Shown here one piece after another: positions 1 through 10,378 of a DNA stretch of 64,000 nucleotides (positions are counted from its first letter, which is position 1; the number at the start of each line of letters is the position of its first letter). Source of the stretch: Populus alba (lineage: Eukaryota; Streptophyta; Magnoliopsida; Malpighiales; Salicaceae); assembly GCF_005239225.2 (NCBI RefSeq), contig NC_133300.1:9763875-9827874 (forward strand), in the 5' to 3' direction. The position numbers were made by a program, and so were the translations under genes. The notes under the pieces are model-generated. The model saw only the letters and a program-made list of their open reading frames with translations. It was not told the DNA's origin and did not search any database.

Positions 1-580
1 ATGAGTAGAATGACGCCACGAAGCCAGTTAATCTTCGATAAGTCAGATTCAGTTCGTTCAAGAACTAAAGAATGCAAGAATCACTCTCACACGTTAAAAC
101 TGAAAAGTTCAGAATAATAATCATCAAAGCTGTCGAAATTTTGGCCTACATGAGTTTAAATAGTTCTTGAAAAGTTAACCCTAATGGACCCTTTATGTGG
201 ACTTATATGAGGTCCACTCAAAACTGGCCCAAAACCCTAAAATGAAAAGCCCATAACTTAATCCAAACAAGCCTTGGATCCTAACTTAAAACAAAGTATG
301 AATTAAGCCCAAACAAGCCTTGGGCTGTAGCTAACAAAATAAAATAAAGCCCTTATCTCATGGCCCAAATAAGGTTGTATTGGACCCCTCTTGCACATGG
401 ATAAGATGTACTAGGATCTCCTCTTGATACTCCAATGGACCTTCCAATTCTGACTTGGTGGAAACCTTCAAAACCAATGCATTCAATGCGTCTTTCAATG
501 TCTTTGTCTTGGACCGAGTCATTGGTCCATTTGGAACATGTAATGGGTCCTTGCTGGTGTTTCTGGGCTGGTCCGCATCA
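1..580 (-). repeat. 3' LTR of CRM element A (truncated by window start)
   Basis: The sequence repeats almost exactly at 7562-8141. The right end reads ...gtccgcatca, the complement of a TGATGCGGAC... LTR start, and is followed at 581-594 by a pyrimidine run, which is the minus-strand polypurine tract. About 130 bases of the other LTR end lie outside the window. This LTR is a short subtype (about 712 bp) compared with the 926-1029 bp LTRs elsewhere in the window. Confidence 0.85.
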
Positions 581-1341
581 TCCCCTCTCTCCTCGAAAGG
601 ATTCGACCTCGAATCAAAATCTGTGTCAAACAAAGTAAGATCAGCAACATTAAAGGTAGCACTAACACTATACTCACCTGGAAGGTCAATTTTGTATGCG
701 TTGTCATTGATTCTCTCTAAAACCTGAAAAGGACCATCACCACGAGGCTGTAATTTTGATTTCCTTTGGTTAGGAAATTGTTCCTTACGCATGTGCACCC
801 ATACCCAATCACCGGGTTGGAAAACAACCAGGTTACGTCCCTTATTTGCTTTAGAAGCGTAAAGTCTGTTCTTTTTCTCTATTTGTAGTCGAACTCCCTC
901 ATGGAGTTCTCTCACCATCTTTGCCTTCTTTTCACCATCTAAACTTACCCTTTCTTCAAAAGGTAAAGGAATTAAGTCCATAGGAGTTAGGGGATTAAAA
1001 CCATAAACATTTTCAAAAGGAGAAAAAGTAGTAGTTGAATGCACAGTTCTATTATAAGCAAACTCAACAAAAGGCAAACATTCTTCCCAACTTTTCAAAT
1101 CCTTTTGAATTACAGCACGTAAAAGTTGGGATAATGTTCTATTCACTACCTCAGTTTGTCCATCTGTTTGAGGATGGCATGTTGTTGAAAATAAGAGTTT
1201 AGTTCCCAACTTTCCCCATAAGGTCTTCCAAAAGTAACTAAGGAACTTAACATCACGATCTGACACTATACTCTTAGGAATGCCATGCAAACGTACAATC
1301 TCTCTAAAGAACAAGTCTGCGATATGAGATGCATCATCTGT
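358..1341 (-). pseudogene. integrase, catalytic core and C-terminus, of CRM element A
   Basis: This is the downstream part of the pol polyprotein, separated from its upstream part by the solo LTR at 1342-2286. Visible are [15 protein letters not shown], the SDRD catalytic aspartate region, the [11 protein letters not shown] glutamate region, and the C-terminal GDWVWVHMRKE and [21 protein letters not shown] segments. The family inserts the cDNA into host chromatin. The frame crosses the polypurine tract and continues about 74 codons into the 3' LTR, ending at 358 after a GPMTRSKTKTLKDALN segment. The open frame begins at 1455 inside the inserted LTR, which is accidental. Not functional as part of this element. 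Confidence 0.85.
581..594 (-). other. polypurine tract of element A
   Basis: The + strand reads tcccctctctcctc, so the minus strand is a 14-nt purine run ending exactly at the LTR start. The same run sits next to the LTR at 8142-8155 (B), 20084-20097 (D) and, less perfectly, 41665-41678 (F). It is the expected plus-strand primer and fixes the LTR boundary. The pol reading frame passes through it. Confidence 0.8.
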
Positions 1342-2286
1342 TGATGCGAACCTCGTGATCACGTGGTCACGCAACCCACAATCAAGATTGAGATCTGATC
1401 CCGGAAAGCCGAAATAGGTCTGATAGGAGTGCGACACAATGGAAACCTGCCCCAAGGCACCTACACTATTGGAATGAGTAGAATGACGCCACGAAGCCAG
1501 TTAATCTTCGATAAGTCAGATTCAGTTCGTTCAAGAACTGAAGAATGCAAGAATCACTCTCACACGTTAAAACTGAAAAATTCAGAAGTAATTATCATCA
1601 AAGCTGTCGAAATTGTGGCTTACATGAGTTTAAATAGTTCTTGAAAAATTAACCCTAATGGACCTCTTATGTGGACTTATATGAGGTCCACTCAAAACTG
1701 GCCTAAAACCCTAAACTAAAAAGCCCATGACCTGATCCAAACAAGCCTTGGATCCTAGCTGAAAATAAACTATTAATTAAGCCCAAACATTAAAGAAAAT
1801 AATAAAAATAAGTAACTTGTCATTAAATACCACCAGCCCTTCTTTCCTTGTGTAGCTAGGATGAATAAGGAATCCTTATAAGAAAAGGATTCTGAAACAT
1901 TAATGAATCCTTGTCACACTAGGAGATTATATTGCACCTCATTAAAGATCCTTGTGGAACTAGGAAATTCCCAAAACCAGCTCCCACATCCTTGGAGGAA
2001 AAGAATCCTAATCAAATAGGAAGTCCACAAGGCAAATGGAAGTAAATAACAAAATCCGTACAGCCTCTGTTGACCAGTATTGGGGTGCCTTCCCGAACTC
2101 CGATTGACCTGCAATTTTAAACCAAGGTAGTAAGATATGTCTGGAGAGTCCACATAAAATATTAGCCCGATCCAATGGTCGGATTGAGAATTATGACTGT
2201 TGCCGTAAACCTGGACTGTTGCGCTTTTTACGCCAAAATCTGAATCTGACCTTACTTGGGTCGTATCACAGGGCTGAACCGTATCA
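1342..2286 (-). repeat. CRM solo LTR inside element A integrase, with target duplication
   Basis: A 945-bp LTR runs from TGATGCGAACC to CCGTATCA on the + strand. It is flanked by the 5-bp duplication tctgt at 1337-1341 and 2287-2291. Fragment B at 8881-8925 has the same integrase sequence uninterrupted, so the empty site can be seen directly. No internal region remains, so the element has collapsed by LTR-LTR recombination. It differs in its central part from the shorter LTRs of A, marking a second CRM subfamily. Confidence 0.93.
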
Positions 2287-2291
2287 TCTGT

Positions 2292-3467
2292 TTTATGGCA
2301 TGCAATGAAATGCGCCATTTTAGAAAACCTATCTACCACAACAAAGATAGAGTCTCTACATTTCTTTGACCTCGGTAAACCTAAAACAAAGTCCATAGAG
2401 ATATTTACCCAAGGTTCAGTAGGCACAGGTAGTGGTGTATATAGTCCATGCGGTTGTACTCTAGATTTTGCCTTTCTACAAGCAATGCACTGTTCACAAA
2501 TTCGTTGCACATCTCTTTTCATCTTTGGCCAATAGAAATGCTCATGCAATACATCCAAGGTTTTCACAACCCCAAAGTGACCCATTAAACCACCCCCATG
2601 TGCTTCACGAACAAGCAATTCACGCAAAGAACTAGCAGGAACACACAATCTATTCTCTTTGAACAAATAACCATCCATCAAATAAAACTTACCGAAAGCC
2701 GAATGTCCACATGCATTATAAATCTCAGCAAAGTCAGAATCATTATCATACAATTCCTTCACATATTCAAAACCTAACAATCTAGTATTCATGGTGTGTA
2801 AAAGAACATACCTGCGCGAGAGTGCATCGGCTACGATGTTCTCTTTCCCTTGCTTATACTTGATTACGTAAGGAAACGTTTCAATGAATTCAACCCATTT
2901 TGCATGCCTCCTATTCAACTTACCTTGTCCTTTCAGATGTTTCAAGGACTCATGATCCGAATGGATTACAAACTCTTTTTGCCACAAGTAATGCTGCCAT
3001 GTCTCAAGTGCTCTTACCAAAGCATAGAGTTCTTTGTCGTAAGTGGGATAGTTCAAGGTCGCTCCACTTAACTTCTCACTGAAATACGCAATAGGTCTCC
3101 GATCCTGCATCAAAACAGCACCTATTCCTATTCCAGACGCATCACATTCTATTTCAAATGCTTTTGTAAAGTCAGGTAAAGCCAAAACAGGTGCAGAACA
3201 TAATTTGTCTTTCAAAAAAACAAAAGCCAACTCTTGTTCCTCCCCCCATCTAAACCCAACTGACTTTTTAACAACTTCATTCAAGGGCGCAGCTATTGTG
3301 CTGAAATCTTTCACAAAACGCCTGTAAAAACTAGCTAACCTATGAAAACTCCTTACCTCACTTACCGATTTGGGTGTAGGCCAATCCCGGATGGCCTTAA
3401 CTTTCTCCTCATCCATCTCGATACCCTGTGCAGTCACAACATAGCCAAGAAACACAATTTTCTCCAT
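2292..3467 (-). pseudogene. RT C-terminus, RNase H and integrase N-terminus of element A
   Basis: Minus-strand continuation of pol. It starts at [15 protein letters not shown] (RT thumb), followed by RNase H with the motifs [33 protein letters not shown] and VADALSRR. The integrase zinc-binding part ([12 protein letters not shown], then [12 protein letters not shown]) and the first catalytic aspartate in [11 protein letters not shown] follow. The frame is set apart from the upstream ORF by a 1-nt deletion in a T run near 3480 (four T against five in B at 10095). It is cut at 2291 by the solo LTR insertion; apparent residues beyond that point are LTR sequence. Confidence 0.85.
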
Positions 3468-6262
3468 GCAAAAGGCACACTTTTAAGATTAGCATACAAT
3501 TTCTCACTACGCAACACACTAAGTACATTACGCAAATGATCAAGATGCTCAGTTAAGTTCTTGCTATATATCAAAATGTCATGAAAATACACAACCACAA
3601 ACTTACCTATAAATGCACGCAAAACATGATTCATTAAGCGCATAAAGGTACTAGGTGCATTTGTAAGTCTAAACGGCATTACTAACCATTCATACAAACC
3701 ATGTTTAGTTTTAAATGTTGTTTTCCACTCATCACCTTCTTTCATCCTAATTTGATGGTACCCACTTTTCAAGTCAATTTTAGAGAAAATACAGGATCCA
3801 TGTAACTCATCTAACATGTCATCAAGCCTAGGAATGGGATGTCTATATTTTACCGTTATGTTGTTAATGGCCCGACAATCAACACACATCCTCCATGTTC
3901 CATCCTTCTTTGGCACAAGTAGCAGGGGTACAGCACACAGGCTCATACTCTCACGAATGTAGCCCTTTTCCATCAGCTCATCAACTTGCCTTTGAAGCTC
4001 CTTCGTCTCCTCGGGATTGCTTCTATAAGCTGGTCGGTTAGGAATTGAAGCTCCGGGTACGAAATCAATCTGATGCTCTATCCCCCTCAATGGTGGTAAT
4101 CCGATAGGAGTATCGTCGGGGAACACATCATCAAATCCCTGCAACAAAGAAATAGCAACACTAGGCACAATATGATCAAGATCATTAGTATTAAAGTAAG
4201 CCTCTTTGTACACAAGTAAGATCATTGGCTTGTTAGTGAAAAATGCAGATCTGACCTCACCCTCTCTAGCATAAAAATTGGGTTGTTTCTTTAGTTTTTC
4301 CACACAATTCTCATCACACTTGCTGACTTTCTTCACTCCTCTTGTCTTACCTCCACTCTCGGCCAGATTTGGGTGTTTTTGAGTTGTGGTCGAATGGTTT
4401 GATTTGTTTGGAGTGTTGGGCGAATATTTGCTTGTGTTTGGATGGGTGGCCGAATGGGTTGTAGTGGTTTGGGTTCTAGCCGAATCTGATGGTCTTCTCT
4501 CCCCTTGTTCCTCACCTTGATTTTCTATCCCCATCGCCTCATGCTCACTTTTTAGCTTTATTTGATCATCATACACCTGTTTGGGTGTAAGAGGTACAAG
4601 AGTGATGGTTTTACCATCTTTTACAATGGTATACCTATTTTTAACCCCATCATGAATTGTCTTCCTATCATATTGCCATGGTCTCCCCAACAAGATGTGA
4701 CTTGCTTGCATTGGTACCACGTCGCACAGAACTTCATCAACATATTTCCCGATCGAAAATGGAACCACAACCTGTTTAGTCACTTTCACTTCACCACTAT
4801 CATTCAGCCATTGCAATCTATATGCTTTAGCATGCTTAGCAGTACACAAATTCAGTTTACTAACAAGGGTGACACTGCAAACATTAACACAACTTCCACT
4901 ATCTATAATTAAACCACACACATTTCTTTGTACGTAGCAACGCGTATGGAAGATGTTCTCCCTTTGTTCATTAGTATCATCTTCTTTGACCTGAACCTGA
5001 AGTGTTCGCCTTATAACCAAGGACTCCTCAACCGGTAATGCTAACTCATCCCCATCACTATCCTCCAATGGTGGCATGCCTTCACAATCAAAACTGTCAC
5101 TTCCAGATTCCACATCACCATTATCTCTAATCATCATGATTCTCTTGTTTGGACACTCTGAAGCATAATGTCCATGTCCCTGACACCTGAAACATTTAAC
5201 ATCACGAGTACGTTTAGGTTGAGTTTTAGATTTACCTTTGGCATCAGTAGGGATATCAACTTTAGCCTTTGGTGGTTCAGTTCTAGAAGGACCAAATGAT
5301 CTTGGGCGGACAGTGCCCTCTTTCTTTAGATTCGGCTTCCAAGATGATGACGAACCCGAATTAAACGCTGGCCAAGCATGCCCCCTTCTAAGTTGTCTCT
5401 CCACCTTCGTCGCCATGTGAACCATGTCCTCTAGCTCCACATAGTGCTGTAGCTCAACCACATTAGCAATGTCCCGATTCAACCCATTAAGAAATCTAGC
5501 CATGGTGGCTTCTCTATCCTCAACAACATTAGCCCGAATCATTGCTATCTCCATCTCTTTGTGATATTCGTCTACTGTCTTATAACCTTGATTCAGACCT
5601 TGGAGCTTCAGATATAAGTCTCTATAATAGTGGTTTGGCACAAATCGTCTCCTCATTAAGACTTTCATCTCCCCCCAAGTCTGAACGGGTCGCTCGCCAT
5701 TCCTCCTCCTACTGATCACAATCTGATCCCACCAAATCAATGCATACTCCGTAAACTCAATTATCACCAATTTCACCTTTTTTTGTTCAGAATAGCTATG
5801 GCAATCAAAAATCCAATCCACCTTTTTCTCCCACCCCAAATAAGCCTCCGGATCGTTTTTACCTTGAAAGCTAGGAATTTTCAGTTTAATGGTGTCCAAG
5901 TCCCCATCCATATCTTCATAAGTGCTCATGCCACGGAAATTCACATTCCTCCTAGCCCTGTTCGGTCCAGACCTGATTCCTTGGCCAGCTGATGCAAAAC
6001 CATAGTCATCTTCACCCCCGTCTACGTTTTCATCAACAAACTCTTCAAAATCAGATCTGACATTCCGTGCCGCCATACGGACCGTATTTCCCCTGCGATC
6101 AGCCCCACTATTCTGTTGCTTTATCGAATTCACCTCATCTTTCAGATCCTTGTACGTCCTAGACAACAGCTCAAGTTGCTGGCCTATGGATTGCAATTGG
6201 AAAGCTACGTCAACGTTTTGTGTCGCTGATTCGTTATTTTCAGACATTCTTTGAATCTGCAA
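3468..6262 (-). pseudogene. gag-protease-RT of CRM element A
   Basis: A 942-codon minus-strand frame. Residues about 120-290 are the gag core (IKLKIPSFQGKNDPEAYL, MRRRFVPNHYYRDL, MARFLNGLNRDI). A CCHC zinc knuckle CFRCQGHGHYASEC lies at about 357-370. The protease has the active-site motif IIDSGSCVNV near 452-461, and RT starts near 710 with [20 protein letters not shown]. The RT catalytic box reads YFHDIL near 892-897; B, C and D have YFDDIL, so the first catalytic aspartate is lost. Nearby PFGLTN has become PFRLTN. The frame shifts near 3480. A start at MSENNES (6247) is as likely as the first ATG. No functional RT is expected. Confidence 0.87.
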
Positions 6263-7415
6263 AATTTGGTCAGTAGCACAAATATATCCTCACACCTCTC
6301 ATGTATCACACAAACAAAAATTAAGGCTTTTCACTCTATTAAGCTCTCTACGCCTTTTACCTCACAACTTGCTTTCTTTTGGTTCTTTAGGAACTGAAAT
6401 CAACAAATCAAAGTCAATAGCCTTCGCAGCGCACTCTAAATATAATTTTCAGACTCAAGAATCAATAAATATACTGAAAACAAAGCAAAACAAAACTAGG
6501 ATTACGATTTTGCGAGTAGCAATGCAAATTCGTACGAATTGTGGACGAAACGAAGACACAAAATAAAACAGAAGCGAATGTTAAGAAAACAATTACTTGA
6601 CTCCTAGATAATCCAAATATAGCAGAAACAAAATTATTTGGACAAAACTAAACAGCAAAGATCATGTTTTGAAACTTGAGGCAAATCTAACCTATTACGC
6701 AATTTTACGTAACAGAATTGAAACCCAGACCAAACGATCTTGAAATGACCTCAAATTTAATATTTAGTATTAAAATACTATGAAAACACCAAAAATCAAT
6801 TTATAGGTCGTTCTATAATGTCTAGGTACCCAAACCCCTTGTATGATTAGTTTGCGGCAGAATTGAACCTCCAATTAAAACCTCCAGAAATCGATATCAA
6901 AATAATCCTAAATTTAATATGTGGTGCAATCGCATATCCAATACTCAGAATATGAAGTTTCAGTAGATTCCAAGGTGTTTTACCTAGGGTTCACTAAGAG
7001 TAGTGTTTTGCGGCAGAATTGAAACTCAAATTAAAACCTCTAGCAAATAATATCAGAATAAGCCCAACTTTGATATATCATGCGATCCCACCCCAAATAG
7101 ACTGAATATGAAGTTTAAATTGATTCTGAGATGGTTTGCTTATGGTTCACCAAGATTTGTGTTTTTGCGGCAAAAATTGAATGATCCTTCAAATTTCAAC
7201 TAATCACTCTTTTCTCTATTTCTTTCTGATTTTTTTTTCTGTTTAACAAACTGATATGATTAGAGACAGTAACAAGATGAAATATAAACTTTTTTTTTTT
7301 GCTTAGATGACATAGACACGAAGAACAAGAAGATGGATGCAAACACTGAAAAACTTAAGGGACACTTAAAAAAATGAAAATAACAGAATGATATATGACC
7401 TTGTTTCGGAGCCTA
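6263..7415 (-). other. untranslated leader of CRM element A
   Basis: AT-rich stretch between the primer-binding site and gag with no supported ORF. It contains several spaced copies of a block including 'gcggcagaattgaa' (about 6852, 7012, and a variant near 7168), which looks like degenerate internal repetition. The portion near 7085-7429 is also present in the internally deleted element at 30647-30987, confirming it belongs to the family. Confidence 0.6.
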
Positions 7416-7427
7416 GCTCTGATACCA
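7416..7427 (-). other. primer-binding site (iMet tRNA type), element A
   Basis: The minus strand reads TGGTATCAGAGC, complementary to the 3' end of plant initiator methionine tRNA, two bases from the LTR end at 7430. Plant Ty3/gypsy chromoviruses commonly use this primer. Confidence 0.85.
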
Positions 7428-7429
7428 AT

Positions 7430-8141
7430 TGATGTGAACCTCGTGATCACGTGGTCACGCAACCCACGATGAAGATTGAGATCTGATCCCGGAAAGCCGA
7501 AACAGATCTGATATGAGTGCGACACAATGGAAACCTGCCCCAAGGCACGAACACTATTGGAATGAGTAGAATGACGCCACGAAGCCAGTTAATCTTCGAT
7601 AAGTCAGATTCAGTTCGTTCAAGAACTAAAGAATGCAAGAATCACTCTCACACGTTAAAACTGAAAAGTTCAGAATAATAATCATCAAAGCTGCCGAAAT
7701 TTTGGCCTACATGAGTTTAAATAGTTCTTGAAAAGTTAACCCTAATGGACCCTTTATGTGGACTTATATGAGGTCCACTCAAAACTGGCCCAAAACCCTA
7801 AAATGAAAAGCCCATAACTTAATCCAAACAAGCCTTGGATCCTAGCTTAAAACAAAGTATGAATTAAGCCCAAACAAGCCTTGGGCTGTAGCTAACAAAA
7901 TAAAATAAAGCCCTTATCTCATGGCCCAAATAAGGTTGTATTGGACCCCTCTTGCACATGGATAAGATGTACTAGGATCTCCTCTTGATACTCCAATGGA
8001 CCTTCCAATTATGACTTGGTGGAAACCTTCAAAACCAATGCATTCAATGCGTCTTTCAATGTCTTTGTCTTGGACCGAGTCATTGGTCCATTTGGAACAT
8101 GTAATGGGTCCTTGCTGGTGTTTTTGGGCTGGTCCGCATCA
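7430..8141 (-). repeat. CRM LTR shared by elements A (5') and B (3')
   Basis: 712-bp LTR from TGATGTGAACC to ...GTCCGCATCA on the + strand. On its left is A's primer-binding site and leader; on its right, at 8142, is a polypurine tract and the 3' end of another minus-strand pol. One LTR therefore serves two internal regions in direct tandem, as expected from unequal recombination between LTRs. The end near 7430 carries the palindrome cgtgatcacg next to cacgtg, kept in nearly every LTR here. Confidence 0.85.
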
Positions 8142-10378
8142 TCCCCTCTCTCCTCGAAAGGATTCGACCTCGAATCAAAATCTGTGTCAAACAAAGTAAG
8201 ATCAGCAACATTAAAGGTAGCACTAACACTATACTCACCTGGAAGGTCAATTTTGTATGCGTTGTCATTGATTCTCTCTAAAACCTGAAAAGGACCATCA
8301 CCACGAGGCTGTAATTTTGATTTCCTTTGGTTAGGAAATCGTTCCTTACGCATGTGCACCCATACCCAATCACCGGGTTGGAAAACAACCAGGTGACGTC
8401 CCTTATTTGCTTTAGAAGCGTAAAGTCTGTTCTTTTTCTCTATTTGTAGTCGAACTCCCTCATGGAGTTCTCTCACCATCTTTGCCTTCTTTTCACCATC
8501 TAAACTTACCCTTTCTTCAAAAGGTAAAGGAATTAAGTCCATAGGAGTTAGGGGATTAAAACCATAAACAATTTCAAAAGGAGAAAAAGTAGTAGTTGAA
8601 TGCACAGTACTATTATAAGCAAACTCAACAAAAGGCAAACATTCTTCCTACTTTTTCAAATTCTTTTGAATTACAGCACGTAAAAGTTGGGATAATGTTC
8701 TATTCACTACCTCAGTTTGTCCATCTGTTTGAGGATGGCATGTTGTCCAAAATAAGAGTTTAGTTCCCAACTTTCCCCATAAGGTCTTCCAAAAGTAACT
8801 AAGGAACTTAACATCACGATCTGACACTATACTCTTAGGAATGCCATGCAAACGTACAATCTCTCTAAAGAACAAGTCTGCGATATGAGATGCATCATCT
8901 GTTTTATGGCATGCAATGAATGCGCCATTTTTAGAAAACCTAATCTCCACAACAAAGATAGAGTCTCTACATTTCTTTGACCTCGGTAAACCTAAAACAA
9001 AGTCCATAGAGATATTTACCCAAGGTTCAAGTAGGCACAGGTAGTGGTGTATATAGTCCATGCGGTTGTACTCTAGATTTTGCCTTTCTACAAGCAATGC
9101 ACTGTTCACAAATTCGTTGCACATCTCTTTTCATCTTTGGTCAATAGAAATGCTCATGCAATACATCCAAGGTTTTCACAACCCCAAAGTGACCCATTTA
9201 AACCACCCCCATAGTGCTTCACGAACAAGCAATTCACGCAAAGAACTAGCAGGAACACACAATCTATTCTCTTTGAACAAATAACCATCCATCAAATAAA
9301 ACTTACCGAAAGCCGAATGTCCACATGCATTATAAATCTCAGCAAAGTCAGAATCATTATCATACAATTCCTTCACATATTCAAAACCTAACAATCTAGT
9401 ATTCATGGTGTGTAAAAGAACATACCTGCGCGAGAGTGCATCGGCTACGATGTTCTCTTTCCCTTGCTTATACTTGATTACGTAAGGAAACGTTTCAATG
9501 AATTCAACCCATTTTGCATGCCTCCTATTCAACTTACCTTGTCCTTTCAGATGTTTCAAGGACTCATGATCCGAATGGATTACAAACTCTTTTGGCCACA
9601 AGTAATGCTGCCATGTCTCAAGTGCTCTTACCAAAGCATAGAGTTATTTGTCGTAAGTGGGATAGTTCAAGGTCGCTCCACTTAACTTCTCACTGAAATA
9701 CGCAATAGGTCTCCGATCCTGCATCAAAACAGCACCTATTCCTATTCCAGACGCATCACATTCTATTTCAAATGCTTTTGTAAAGTCAGGTAAAGCCAAA
9801 ACAGGTGCAGAACATAATTTGTCTTTCAAAAAAAAACAAAGCCAACTCTTGTTCCTCCCCCATCTAAACCAACTGACCTTTTAACAACTTCATTCAAGGG
9901 CGCAGCTATTGTGCTGAAATCTTTCACAAAACGCCTGTAAAAACTAGCTAACCCATGAAAACTCCTTACCTCACTTACCGATTTGGGTGTAGGCCAATCC
10001 CGGATGGCCTTAACTTTCTCCTCATCCATCTCGATACTCTGTGCAGTCACAACATAGCCAAGAAACACAATTTTCTCCATGCAAAAGGCACACTTTTTAA
10101 GATTAGCATACAATTTCTCACTACGCAACACACTAAGTACATTACGCAAATGATCAAGATGCTCAGTTAAGTTCTTGCTATATATCAAAATGTCATCAAA
10201 ATACACAACCACAAACTTACCTATAAATGCATGCAAAACATGATTCATTAAGCGCATAAAGGTACTAGGTGCATTTGTAAGTCCAAACGGCATTACTAAC
10301 CATTCATACAAACCATGTTTAGTTTTAAATGCTGTTTTCCACTCATCACCTTCTTTCATCCTAATTTGATGGTACCCA
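8142..10378 (-). mobile_element. CRM pol fragment B (RT to integrase), degenerate
   Basis: Minus-strand copy of the 3' half of CRM pol. From right to left it has the RT palm with intact YFDDIL, the RT thumb ([15 protein letters not shown]), RNase H ([13 protein letters not shown]), the integrase zinc region, the catalytic core ([14 protein letters not shown]) and the C-terminus, then the polypurine tract and the shared LTR. Frameshifts near 9830, 9640, 9200, 9020 and 8930 and a stop near 8650 break it into at least five frames. gag, protease and the first part of RT are missing: at 10374-10378 the sequence switches to the opposite-strand fragment C through the shared bases accca. Confidence 0.85.

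Larger units (their letters stand above)
1..8141 (-). mobile_element. CRM-like Ty3/gypsy retrotransposon A
   Basis: Minus-strand LTR retrotransposon. On the minus strand the order is 5' LTR (7430-8141), primer-binding site, leader, gag, protease, reverse transcriptase, RNase H, integrase, polypurine tract and 3' LTR (580 down past position 1, cut by the window edge). The gag core, the integrase wording around [11 protein letters not shown] and [12 protein letters not shown], and an iMet-tRNA primer site match the CRM clade of chromoviruses as I recall it; the clade call is inference. The coding part is dead: a 1-nt deletion near 3480, a changed RT catalytic box and a solo LTR inserted in integrase. 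Its right-hand LTR also serves as the 3' LTR of fragment B. Confidence 0.85.

Noticed and set aside
519..727. Short ORFs on both strands across the pol/LTR overlap (also 8009-8288)
   Set aside because: They are other-frame readings of the integrase C-terminus and are duplicated with it; no independent motifs.
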